Shown here: positions 19,692-28,120 of the stretch, piece by piece | How positions within the stretch are numbered: position 1 is the first letter of the stretch | Layout: each line of letters begins with the position of its first letter | Assembly: GCA_000635015.1 (NCBI GenBank) | Contig: JFMR01000036.1 | Coordinates: 1-64,000 of the forward strand | Direction of reading: 5' to 3' | Length of the DNA: 64,000 bases | Source: Prochlorococcus sp. scB243_498I20 | GTDB lineage: Bacteria; Cyanobacteriota; Cyanobacteriia; PCC-6307; Cyanobiaceae | Notes under the pieces: generated by a model | Database searches by the model: none | What the model was told of the DNA's origin: nothing | The model's input: only the letters and a program-made list of their open reading frames with translations | Program-made: the position numbers and the translations under genes

Positions 19692-19871
19692 ATTCCTTCT
19701 TAATTGATCCCGAAGAAAAAATATATTTTTGTTGAGTCGTTAACAAATTTAGGTAATAAAATTTAAAAAAAAAGAAAATTTATTTATATTTAAAAAAGAT
19801 CTGAAAATTAATTAATTGCTTTGATACCAACTGTTTTGAAGATAAATGCTAATTTTGAGAATTTTTTAGTA

Positions 19872-19887
19872 GTCAGAGGATCCTGAC
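19872..19887. repeat. Short inverted repeat in the leader of the DUF4912 gene
   Basis: GTCAG-AGGATC-CTGAC is a 5-bp stem with 6-nt loop, locally richer in G and C than its surroundings. The gene-free stretch 19692-19960 otherwise holds only AT-rich sequence. The repeat may be part of a leader RNA; no known RNA family is recognised. Confidence 0.25.
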
Positions 19888-19960
19888 GACAGGGCAAAAA
19901 GACACACAATTCCCCAAAAAAAAGAACATACTGATCCCAAACAAAAACGGAGAATTTAAA

Positions 19961-21061
19961 GTGGCTGATGGGATCATGAATAAAGATCAATTACTCTCAC
20001 TTACCCTCAGACAATTACGTCAAGAAGCAAGTAAATTATCAGTTCCGCTATACAGTCGCAAAACAAAAGCTGTTTTAGTAGATTTAATAATAAAATATCA
20101 AGAAAAATCTACAAAAAAAATATCTATTACCCCATCTCAGTCAAAATCTGAAGAAACTTTTGAGTCCAATTCTTACGGTAGTAGTGAAGAAGTTAAAACA
20201 AATGTAGTATTCCTACCCCGAGATCCAGATTGGGCTTACGTTTTTTGGCAAATTTCTGATTCAGATCGAGAAAAAGCACAATCTTTGGGAGCAAATAAAT
20301 TGTGCTTACGATTATACGATGCATCTGGTTCTGAAGGGAGCAATTTGAATCAAGGAACACTCAGGGAGATAGCAGTTGATAGTTACAGTACTGAGTGGTA
20401 CTTGCCAATCCCACTTGCAGATAGAGACTATAAAGTTGAATTAGGTTATAAATATGGGTTTAACTGGATGTCATTGGCATTTTCTTCTATAAGCCACGTT
20501 CCAGGCTCACATCCTTCTGAACAAATTCTTGATAAATTTGTACCTTTTAATTTGGATTCTACTTCTGAGTCAATCCCAGATATTTCAAATCCTGTTGTTT
20601 CAGAACAAAATGGTATGCATGAAAGGTTATACCAAGCAGCAACTAATATACCTCTCAGAAGAAAAGTTGGTTCTGAAGAATTTATGGAAAGTATAAATTC
20701 AACAAACCTTAGTGATAATCTTACAGACTCAGGTGCTGGTAAATGGTCATCAGGTTTAAATGATTCTGGAACTGGAATAGTTAAAAATAGATCTTTTTGG
20801 CTTGTTGCTGATGCTGAATTAATTGTTTATGGAGCTACAGAGCCTTCTGCAAAACTTACAATAGGTGGCGAAGATGTACCTCTTGCTGCAGATGGTACTT
20901 TTAGGATTCAAGTCCCATTTAGAGATGGGACTCAAAAATACGATATTAAAGCTGTTGATGTATCTGGTGAGCAAGAAAAAAGTATATCAATGAAATTTGA
21001 TAGAACTACACCACTTGACGATACTAATGATAAAGATAATGCTGAGACTGAATGGTTTTAA
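19961..21061 (+). CDS. DUF4912 protein with SAP/Rho-N-like N-terminus
   Basis: This 366-aa cyanobacterial protein starts with a Rho-N/SAP-like helix pair (residues ~6-50: LLSLTLRQLRQEASKLSVPLY). A DUF4912 region follows (~85-180: FLPRDPDWAYVFWQISDSDRE... YKVELGYKYG). The C-terminal module at ~280-350 reads WLVADAELIVYGATEPSAKL then DGTFRIQVPFRDG. A GGAGA seven bases upstream supports the GTG start at 19961; an ATG at 19976 is the alternative. Function is unknown; the N-terminal module suggests nucleic-acid binding (inference). Confidence 0.85.
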   Translation: MADGIMNKDQLLSLTLRQLRQEASKLSVPLYSRKTKAVLVDLIIKYQEKSTKKISITPSQSKSEETFESNSYGSSEEVKTNVVFLPRDPDWAYVFWQISDSDREKAQSLGANKLCLRLYDASGSEGSNLNQGTLREIAVDSYSTEWYLPIPLADRDYKVELGYKYGFNWMSLAFSSISHVPGSHPSEQILDKFVPFNLDSTSESIPDISNPVVSEQNGMHERLYQAATNIPLRRKVGSEEFMESINSTNLSDNLTDSGAGKWSSGLNDSGTGIVKNRSFWLVADAELIVYGATEPSAKLTIGGEDVPLAADGTFRIQVPFRDGTQKYDIKAVDVSGEQEKSISMKFDRTTPLDDTNDKDNAETEWF

Positions 21062-21073
21062 CAAATTAAATTA

Positions 21074-21244
21074 ATGCTGAAAAAAATTGTAGCTTTTACT
21101 CCATTGTTTGGGGCATTGACGTTTCCACTAATAGTTCCAATTACAATTTCTAAATTTGGTGTTAACTATGGAATTCTTAGTGCATTATTAATTTCTTCAT
21201 TATGGTTTATCGCTATGTTAAGAACATCCGAAATGCCTCATTAA
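21074..21244 (+). CDS. Small two-helix membrane protein
   Basis: The ATG opens a 56-aa reading frame with two hydrophobic stretches (residues ~5-24 and ~33-49), then RTSEMPH. It lies 12 bp after the DUF4912 gene and 32 bp before pgm on the same strand. I recognise no family. Coding is supported by membrane-protein composition and snug spacing. Confidence 0.6.
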   Translation: MLKKIVAFTPLFGALTFPLIVPITISKFGVNYGILSALLISSLWFIAMLRTSEMPH

Positions 21245-21276
21245 TTTAGTTAGATTTTTGGAAGTTTTTTAAAAAT

Positions 21277-22914
21277 ATGACTCAAGTTAATGTAATTAAT
21301 ATCAATTCTCCTTTTCTAGATCAAAAACCAGGCACTTCTGGTTTAAGAAAAAGTACTTTAAAGTTTCAGGAAGAACATTATTTAGAAATTTTTATTGAAG
21401 CAATCTTGCAATCATTGGAGGATTTAAAAGGTTCAACATTAGTTGTTGGTGGTGATGGCAGATACGGCAATATTGAAGCAATAGAAAAAATTGTCCAAAT
21501 ATGCATTGCTCATAAAGTTCAAAAGGTTATAGTTCCAAAATACGGTTTATTATCTACTCCTGCGACATCACATTTAATTAGAAAAGAAAAAGCTATTGGT
21601 GGAATTATTCTGTCTGCAAGCCATAATCCTGGTGGGATTGATGGCGACTTTGGAGTGAAATTGAATATCTCTAATGGTGGCCCAGCTCCTGAGATAATTA
21701 CTAATAAGATTTTCAAGGCTTCACAATTACTAACTAGTTATAAAATTTCTAAAATTCAATTACCTGAATTTAGTAAATATGGAAAGTATTCCTACGGTGA
21801 AACTACGTTAGAAGTTATTGATGGATTAAAAGATTATTCAAATTTGATGGAGAAAATTTTTGATTTTGATCAAATTAGTGATTTTTTAAAAAAAGACTTC
21901 TCGTTAATCTTTGATGCAATGAATGCGGTTACTGGCCCATATGCAAAAAATATTTTTGTTGAAAAAATGGGTCTTGCACATGATTGTGTTATGAATGGGA
22001 GCCCGTTAAAAGATTTTGGAGGTTTACATCCTGATCCTAATCTTACTTATGCATCTCACTTGGCTGATTTGTTATTAAATAAAAAATCTTACAGTTTTGG
22101 TGCTGCATGCGATGGTGATGGAGATAGGAATATGATTTTAGGAAGCGGATGTTTTGTAAATCCTAGTGATAGCCTTGCAGTTATCACTGCCAATACAAAA
22201 TGTGTCCCTGGTTATAAGGATGGTGTTACTGGTGTGGCACGATCCATGCCGACCAGCTCAGCGGTTGATAATGTTGCTAGAGCATTAAATATACCTTGTT
22301 TCGAGACACCTACTGGTTGGAAGTTTTTTGGAAATCTTCTAGATTCCAATTTAATTACTTTATGTGGAGAAGAAAGTTTCGGAACAGGTAGTAATCATGT
22401 GAGAGAGAAAGATGGACTATGGGCAGTTTTGTATTGGTTACAAGTTTTAGCTGAGAAAAAATGTTCGGTAAGTGATTTGATGCATAATCATTGGAAACAA
22501 TTTGGTAGGAATTATTATTCAAGACATGATTATGAGGCAATCCCTTCAAATATTGCTAATCAAATCTTTGATAATCTAACTTCTAGGCTCGAAAATTTAA
22601 AAGGAAATAGTTTTGCTGGCCACTTAGTTAAAGTTGCAGATAACTTTTCATATTTAGATCCTGTTGATAATTCCATAAGTGAAAATCAAGGTTTACGATT
22701 GGTCCTTGATGATAATTCTCGTGTAATTGTGCGCCTTTCGGGAACTGGAACTAAGGGAGCAACATTAAGACTTTACTTTGAGAAATTTTTCGATCCTCAA
22801 CAGAATCTTTCGTTAAATCCTCAGATTGCTTTAAAACCTCTAATAAATGATTTAGATGCTTTATTGAACATTTCAAAACTTACTCAAATGGAAACTCCTA
22901 CAGTAATTACATAG
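21277..22914 (+). CDS. pgm: Phosphoglucomutase (alpha-D-glucose phosphate-specific)
   Basis: This 545-aa enzyme interconverts glucose-1-phosphate and glucose-6-phosphate for glycogen and sugar-nucleotide synthesis. Motifs in order: catalytic serine loop LSASHNPGGIDGDFG, metal loop DGDGDRN, sugar-binding CGEESFGTGSNH, and phosphate-binding RLSGTGTKG. The length and the GEESFG form fit the eukaryote-type PGM group. It precedes rarA by 33 bp on the same strand. Confidence 0.96.
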   Translation: MTQVNVININSPFLDQKPGTSGLRKSTLKFQEEHYLEIFIEAILQSLEDLKGSTLVVGGDGRYGNIEAIEKIVQICIAHKVQKVIVPKYGLLSTPATSHLIRKEKAIGGIILSASHNPGGIDGDFGVKLNISNGGPAPEIITNKIFKASQLLTSYKISKIQLPEFSKYGKYSYGETTLEVIDGLKDYSNLMEKIFDFDQISDFLKKDFSLIFDAMNAVTGPYAKNIFVEKMGLAHDCVMNGSPLKDFGGLHPDPNLTYASHLADLLLNKKSYSFGAACDGDGDRNMILGSGCFVNPSDSLAVITANTKCVPGYKDGVTGVARSMPTSSAVDNVARALNIPCFETPTGWKFFGNLLDSNLITLCGEESFGTGSNHVREKDGLWAVLYWLQVLAEKKCSVSDLMHNHWKQFGRNYYSRHDYEAIPSNIANQIFDNLTSRLENLKGNSFAGHLVKVADNFSYLDPVDNSISENQGLRLVLDDNSRVIVRLSGTGTKGATLRLYFEKFFDPQQNLSLNPQIALKPLINDLDALLNISKLTQMETPTVIT

Positions 22915-22947
22915 AATTGAAAGTAATTATTTTTTGATTTTATTTAT

Positions 22948-24237
22948 ATGCATTCAGAAAATTTATTTACTAATTATTCTCAAATAGAAGATAATGCACC
23001 TTTGGCAGATAAATTAAGACCAAAGAAATTGGAGGATTTTTTTGGCCAACAACCAATCCTTAATCAGAATTCGCTTTTAAGAAGAGCAATATTAAACGAT
23101 AAGATTAGTAATTTTATTTTTTCTGGCCCTCCTGGTGTTGGAAAAACTACTCTTATTGAAATTATTTCCTTTAATACGCGTTCAAAATTAATTAAGTTAA
23201 ATGCAGTATTCTCAAGTGTTAAAGAATTAAGAAATGAAATCGCTAGTGCAAAAGATAGATTAATAAATTCAAAAAGAAAAACAATTTTATTTATTGATGA
23301 GGTTCATAGATTTACAGCAGTTCAGCAAGATGCTTTATTACCTTCAATAGAAAATGGAACTATAACTTTTATTGGTGCTACAACTGAAAACCCTTTCTTT
23401 GCTGTTAATAAAGCGCTTGTCAGCAGGTCTCGTATTTTTACATTACTTCCTTTGGCAGAAAATGATTTGCAGAAAATAATACATAAAGTTATCACTCATT
23501 ATTCTAAACAAAAAGATTCAAAAAAAGTTTATTTAACTCAAGATGCTATAAGTCATTTAATTAAGTTTTCTGGCGGAGATGCAAGAACATTAATCAATGC
23601 GCTAGAGATGGCCATAGAAACAACTGCTGAAAATGATGCTTACGAAATCAACATTGACCTTTCAATAGCAGAGGATGCACTTCAAAAGAAAAATATTGTT
23701 TACGATAAAAATGGGCAAAATCATTACGATGTAATAAGTGCCTTTATCAAGTCCATAAGAGGTTCTGATCCAGACGCAACTTTATTATGGCTTGCGAATA
23801 TGTTGGAAGCTGGTGAAGATCCTAATTTTATTTTTAGAAGACTACTCATATCTGCCAGTGAAGATATTGGAATAGCTGATCCTAATGCCATAGTAGTAGT
23901 ACAATCCTGTTGTGATGCTTTTGATAGAGTTGGTTTTCCAGAAGGATTATATTTTTTAGCGCAGGCTTCTTTATATTTAGCTATGTCTTCAAAAAGTAAT
24001 AGTACGAAAAGTATTTTTAAAGCAATTGAAGTAATCAAATCTACCCAAGCTTTTGATGTTCCACTTCATTTAAAAAATAATTCTAATAGTTATGTCAATC
24101 CTCATAATCATCCAGGTAATTGGGTCGCACAAGAATATCTTCCCAAATCTTTAAGAGGTTTAAAAATATGGGAACCAAATATTAATGGATGGGAAAAAAC
24201 TCAATATGAAGAACTGCTCAGAAGAATAGAAAACTAA
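22948..24237 (+). CDS. rarA: AAA+ ATPase RarA/MgsA-like
   Basis: This 429-aa clamp-loader-related ATPase acts at stalled replication forks. Walker A is GPPGVGKTT and Walker B ILFIDEVHRF, followed by sensor 1 GATTENPFF, sensor 2 SGGDARTLINALE and the RarA tetramerisation domain (KSIRGSDPDATLLWLANMLE... NPHNHPGNWVAQEYLP). Its stop overlaps the convergent PPTase gene by 4 bp. Confidence 0.94.
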   Translation: MHSENLFTNYSQIEDNAPLADKLRPKKLEDFFGQQPILNQNSLLRRAILNDKISNFIFSGPPGVGKTTLIEIISFNTRSKLIKLNAVFSSVKELRNEIASAKDRLINSKRKTILFIDEVHRFTAVQQDALLPSIENGTITFIGATTENPFFAVNKALVSRSRIFTLLPLAENDLQKIIHKVITHYSKQKDSKKVYLTQDAISHLIKFSGGDARTLINALEMAIETTAENDAYEINIDLSIAEDALQKKNIVYDKNGQNHYDVISAFIKSIRGSDPDATLLWLANMLEAGEDPNFIFRRLLISASEDIGIADPNAIVVVQSCCDAFDRVGFPEGLYFLAQASLYLAMSSKSNSTKSIFKAIEVIKSTQAFDVPLHLKNNSNSYVNPHNHPGNWVAQEYLPKSLRGLKIWEPNINGWEKTQYEELLRRIEN

Positions 24238-24890
24238 AAATTTTTCGAACAACAAATAATTTCAGGATTAAAAGAAGTTTTTTCTTCGTACGCTAAAGCG
24301 ATAGTCCAATTATGGAAGTTAATCTGTGAATAACTTAAATGTATATTTTTCTTCTTATTAATTAACTCTTTTGGCTTTTCAAAAAATTGCCAATGGTTAA
24401 TGTCTTTAGCTAATTTTCCATGATCCCATTTTATAGCTGCTTCAACAGCACACCATTGATTTAGTATCATATTTTTTGTTAAATAATTATTATGGTTTGA
24501 TTTATTGGTATAAAAAAAATATTTTTCTGCAAATTTTATATGATTAAAATCTCTATCTGTTCGCTCAATATCAATACCTATTTTGCTTTTATGCCAGACT
24601 ATAGTAATGGCATCTTTACAATGACTTAAACTGATATTACCCATCCCAGATGGTAAACTTGGAGGCTTTCCAGGATGAGCATTAATTGGAATTTCTAGGG
24701 GGTCTAAATCAAAAATTGTTGAAAGTGATTGTCGTAAATAAGCTCTTGTTTCTAAGAAAATCTTTGATCTTGAACTTGATAGATTTTTTGCGATTTTAAT
24801 TTCTTCTAGAGTTGCGACATCTTGCACACCTTTAATCTCATAAAACCAAATTTTTGGTATTTTATATTCATACTTATTTAATAATTTCAA
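24234..24890 (-). CDS. 4'-phosphopantetheinyl transferase (Sfp/HetI type)
   Basis: This 218-aa enzyme transfers phosphopantetheine from CoA to carrier proteins. It has the Sfp-type motifs KIGIDIERTDR (Mg ligands D107/E109) and WCAVEAAIKW (E150, K154), and an earlier NISLSHC motif. The start must be upstream of the conserved KIWFYEI; the only candidate after the in-frame stop is a TTG at 24890, which shares its base pair with the divergent prxQ ATG. It may be the sole PPTase for fatty-acid ACP, though no ACP gene is nearby. Confidence 0.88.
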   Translation of the reverse strand: MKLLNKYEYKIPKIWFYEIKGVQDVATLEEIKIAKNLSSSRSKIFLETRAYLRQSLSTIFDLDPLEIPINAHPGKPPSLPSGMGNISLSHCKDAITIVWHKSKIGIDIERTDRDFNHIKFAEKYFFYTNKSNHNNYLTKNMILNQWCAVEAAIKWDHGKLAKDINHWQFFEKPKELINKKKNIHLSYSQINFHNWTIALAYEEKTSFNPEIICCSKNF

Positions 24891-25357
24891 TGGCTCTTAA
24901 GGTTGGCGACAAAGCACCAGAATTTAAATTAAAAGATTCTTTTGAGAAAGAAGTTTCTCTTAGTGATTTTAAAGGTAAAAGAATAATACTATATTTTTAT
25001 CCAAAAGATAATACTCCAGGATGTACTAAAGAAGCATGTAATTTTAAAGAGAATTGGGATTTACTCCAAAAAAATAATATTGTTGTACTTGGTATAAGCA
25101 AAGATAATGCATCGTCTCATCAGAAGTTTATAGAAAAATTTAATTTACCTTTTATTCTTTTAACTGATCCTGAACCTTTTAAAGTTTCTTCTGATTACGA
25201 TAGCTATGGACTTAAGAAATTCATGGGAAAAGAATATATGGGAATGATGAGAAATACTTTTTTAATTAATTCTGATGGTAACATCGAAAAAATTTACTTA
25301 AAGGTAAAAGCAGCAATAATGGCTGATCATATAATTGCAGACCTTGGGTTAAATTAA
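24890..25357 (+). CDS. bcp: Thioredoxin-dependent peroxiredoxin PrxQ/Bcp
   Basis: This 155-aa peroxiredoxin reduces H2O2 and alkyl hydroperoxides. Peroxidatic C45 and resolving C50 are spaced five residues apart (TPGCTKEACNF), the atypical 2-Cys PrxQ arrangement. I chose the ATG at 24890 (MALKVGDKAPEF) because the open extension upstream shows no conserved character. It overlaps coaX by 9 bp at the 3' end. Confidence 0.94.
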   Translation: MALKVGDKAPEFKLKDSFEKEVSLSDFKGKRIILYFYPKDNTPGCTKEACNFKENWDLLQKNNIVVLGISKDNASSHQKFIEKFNLPFILLTDPEPFKVSSDYDSYGLKKFMGKEYMGMMRNTFLINSDGNIEKIYLKVKAAIMADHIIADLGLN

Positions 25358-26044
25358 ATTTTTTATATATAGCTGATGAATTATCATCCCCTCCATAACT
25401 AAATTAGGAGCATTAATAATATTTTCTTTTTGATTTTTTAGAGATTTTGAGAAGAATTCAGAGTCTCCTCCACAGATTACTAAAATATCCTTTTTGGGAT
25501 CAAATATACTATTAATAACTCCAGCAAGAGAGTTGATTACTCCTTTTAAAATCGCCTCTTCTGTATTAAACAAAAAATCTTTTTTAGGGATTTCAAACTT
25601 TTCTGGAACTTTAAGATTTTTTGTGTTTTGTTCCATTGATTTTAATTGTGTTAGAAAACCTGGAAGAAGTTGACCACCAAGAATCGATCCATTTGAATTT
25701 AATTTTGTTATGGATAATATTGTTCCAAAATCTGCAATTAGCAAATCTTTTTTAAATGGGTTTTCAATAATCTTTAGAGCTGCGAGACAAGCAAGAGCTC
25801 TATCAATGCCAAAATAATCGGGGAGATTTAATAATTGAATATCTTTGGTTTTTATTTCATTTTCTTTTTTGAGCAAAAAATTAGGTAGTTTTCCTACAGA
25901 AGCCCAAATTAATTGATCAAGATCTATATTTTTGGGAACTTTTTGCTCTTTTTTGGTATGGAAGAATTTAGATTGATTCTTGGAATATTTAGCCCAATGA
26001 AGCCTACTATTACCTACTAATAAAAAATTTATATCTGAGACCAT
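25349..26044 (-). CDS. coaX: Type III pantothenate kinase
   Basis: This 231-aa enzyme phosphorylates pantothenate, the first step of CoA synthesis. It shows the ASKHA-fold N-terminus LLVGNSRLHWAKY, the DFGTILSITKLNSNGSILGGQLLPG block, and the C-terminal ICGGDSEFF. It is less conserved than typical CoaX, as in other picocyanobacteria. cysH lies 15 bp upstream on the same strand. Confidence 0.85.
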   Translation of the reverse strand: MVSDINFLLVGNSRLHWAKYSKNQSKFFHTKKEQKVPKNIDLDQLIWASVGKLPNFLLKKENEIKTKDIQLLNLPDYFGIDRALACLAALKIIENPFKKDLLIADFGTILSITKLNSNGSILGGQLLPGFLTQLKSMEQNTKNLKVPEKFEIPKKDFLFNTEEAILKGVINSLAGVINSIFDPKKDILVICGGDSEFFSKSLKNQKENIINAPNLVMEGMIIHQLYIKNLI

Positions 26045-26059
26045 TGTTCTATGATCAAT

Positions 26060-26782
26060 TTAATCATTAGTGTGTATTCCACATTCTTGTTTAATCCCCC
26101 CAAATCTTGTGTCTCTGCCTTTTGTTTCGATACCATCAGGACTGCTTGAATGCCAATCGCCTACAGAAGAATAACCTTTGATAAAAAGTGGATGGGCAGG
26201 TAAATTATTCTCTTCCATATAATAAAAAATATCTTTATTTGTCCAATTTAATAAAGGTCTTAAAGATAGTCTTTGACGAATTATGTCTAGGCATTTCATT
26301 TTGTTTCTATTTTCTGTTTGACTTGATCGAACACCGCTTGCCCAGCAGTAAATATTATATTTTTCTAGCCCATTATTTAAAGGTTTTATCTTTCTTAACT
26401 CATGATACTTATCTAAATCACTCTCTTTATTTGTTTCCCAAAGTTTTCCGTATTTGGCCTCCATTCTTGCTGGAGATAACTCACTTTGGAGAACTTGTAC
26501 TTCTAATGATAAATCTTCAATAAGCTTTTCAGCGTAATGGTATGTTTCTGGAGGAAGGTAACCTGTGTCTATCCAAAATATTTTGATTTTTTTTTGTAGA
26601 CATAATTTACTAACCATATGTAAAAGTACTGATGACTGGATGCCAAAACTTGTCGTAATAGCAAATTGATTACCAAAATTTTCATAACCCCAAGTAAGCA
26701 TTTCTTGAGGCTTCATATCTACTAGCTCTTGATTATATTTACTTAAGATAGGTTGAATATCTTTGTGGATGTTTTCAATCAT
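26060..26782 (-). CDS. cysH: Phosphoadenylyl-sulfate (PAPS) reductase
   Basis: This 240-aa enzyme reduces PAPS to sulfite in assimilatory sulfate reduction, using thioredoxin. It has FGIQSSVLLHM (P-loop-like), WASGVRSSQTENR, and C-terminal catalytic C234 in ECGIH. The CC...CxxC pairs that bind a [4Fe-4S] cluster in APS reductases are absent, so it is the PAPS type. It is divergent from ndbB (95 bp). Confidence 0.93.
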   Translation of the reverse strand: MIENIHKDIQPILSKYNQELVDMKPQEMLTWGYENFGNQFAITTSFGIQSSVLLHMVSKLCLQKKIKIFWIDTGYLPPETYHYAEKLIEDLSLEVQVLQSELSPARMEAKYGKLWETNKESDLDKYHELRKIKPLNNGLEKYNIYCWASGVRSSQTENRNKMKCLDIIRQRLSLRPLLNWTNKDIFYYMEENNLPAHPLFIKGYSSVGDWHSSSPDGIETKGRDTRFGGIKQECGIHTND

Positions 26783-26877
26783 TCTTCAATTTGATTATGA
26801 GTTTAATGTTATTTCGCTCAATTTAAAAATTATTCGTATAGTTTAATAATACATTTACGCATAACAATATTTCGCTG

Positions 26878-28071
26878 ATGAAATCCATACATAAACCAAT
26901 AGTAATAGTTGGAGCAGGTTTTGCAGGCATGACATTTGCTTTGAATTTAAAGAAACTTAATCCTTCTTTACCGATTCTTGTAGTTGATTCTGAAACTAAC
27001 TTTATATTTAAACCTTTAATGTACGAAGTTTTAAGTAAAGAAATAAGAAGTTGGGAAGCTACTCCAAAATTTGCAAATATTTTTTCTGATGCAGGTATAA
27101 CTTTTTTAAAAAATTGTCTAACCAAAATTTCTTTCAAAGAAAATATTCTTGAATTTAGCGACGATTTAAAATTAACATATCAATATCTTGTAATTTGTAC
27201 TGGGTCTATTCCAAATAGTTTTTTAATAAAAGGTGTAGATGAAAATTGTTATTTTTTTAATGATTTTCACGATCTAAACAAATTAAGATCTTTTTTAAAA
27301 AAATCACAAAAAACTGCGCTTCATAAAAAGTTATTCATAATTGGAGGTGGTCCTTCTGGTATCGAGTTAGCATGCAAAATTAAAGATATATTTACAGACA
27401 AATTTGAAATTAATGTAATAGAAAAATCAAATGAAATTCTTAATAAAAACAAAATATTTAATAGAGAACAAGCAGAGAAGGCATTAGAAAAAAGAAAAAT
27501 CAATGTTATTTTGAATTCCACAGTTAAAGAAGTCTCGGAAACTAAAATTTGTATTTCTAGTGAGGTTGGAATAACTTCTTTGGATAAAGATATTGTTATT
27601 TGGACTGCAGGTGTTAAACCTAATCTTTCTTACTTACAAACTGATGAAATAACAAAAAAATCTGGACGAATTTTAGTTAATAACAATTTGCAAATAGAAA
27701 ACTATACAAACTGTTTTGCTATTGGTGATATTTCAATTATTCAAGGAATGGAGGATTTGCCTATAACTGCTCAAGTCGCTATGCAGGAAGGAAATCATCT
27801 TGCTAATAATTTAGAACTTTTAATTCAAGGAAAGGATCCCTTGCCTTTTGAATTCAAAGACAATGGCGAAATGATTAGCTTAGGAATAGGCGAAGCTTCA
27901 ATCTCTGGACTTGGAGTTACTTTATCTGGAAAATTGGCTTTTGAGGCAAGAAGACTTATATACGCTTCCAAATTGCCTGATATTACTGAAAGCTTAAAGT
28001 CTGCATCTTCATGGATATTCCAAAAAAAATCTATTTTTAAAAAGTTTCTTAAAAAAGATAATTCTAATTAA
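26878..28071 (+). CDS. ndbB: Type 2 NADH dehydrogenase (NDH-2)
   Basis: This 397-aa single-subunit flavoprotein oxidises NAD(P)H and passes electrons to quinone without pumping protons. The FAD-binding motif is IVIVGAGFAGMTFALNL, the NAD-binding motif IIGGGPSGIELACKI, and the second FAD motif NCFAIGDIS. The C-terminal membrane-anchor region (~360-397) ends in a Lys-rich tail. It is probably the enzyme sensing or relieving plastoquinone redox state. Confidence 0.9.
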   Translation: MKSIHKPIVIVGAGFAGMTFALNLKKLNPSLPILVVDSETNFIFKPLMYEVLSKEIRSWEATPKFANIFSDAGITFLKNCLTKISFKENILEFSDDLKLTYQYLVICTGSIPNSFLIKGVDENCYFFNDFHDLNKLRSFLKKSQKTALHKKLFIIGGGPSGIELACKIKDIFTDKFEINVIEKSNEILNKNKIFNREQAEKALEKRKINVILNSTVKEVSETKICISSEVGITSLDKDIVIWTAGVKPNLSYLQTDEITKKSGRILVNNNLQIENYTNCFAIGDISIIQGMEDLPITAQVAMQEGNHLANNLELLIQGKDPLPFEFKDNGEMISLGIGEASISGLGVTLSGKLAFEARRLIYASKLPDITESLKSASSWIFQKKSIFKKFLKKDNSN

Positions 28072-28120
28072 ACTTTTTTGAAATATTGTTTTTGGGTATA
28101 TTGAGTTAAATAAGTTTTGT

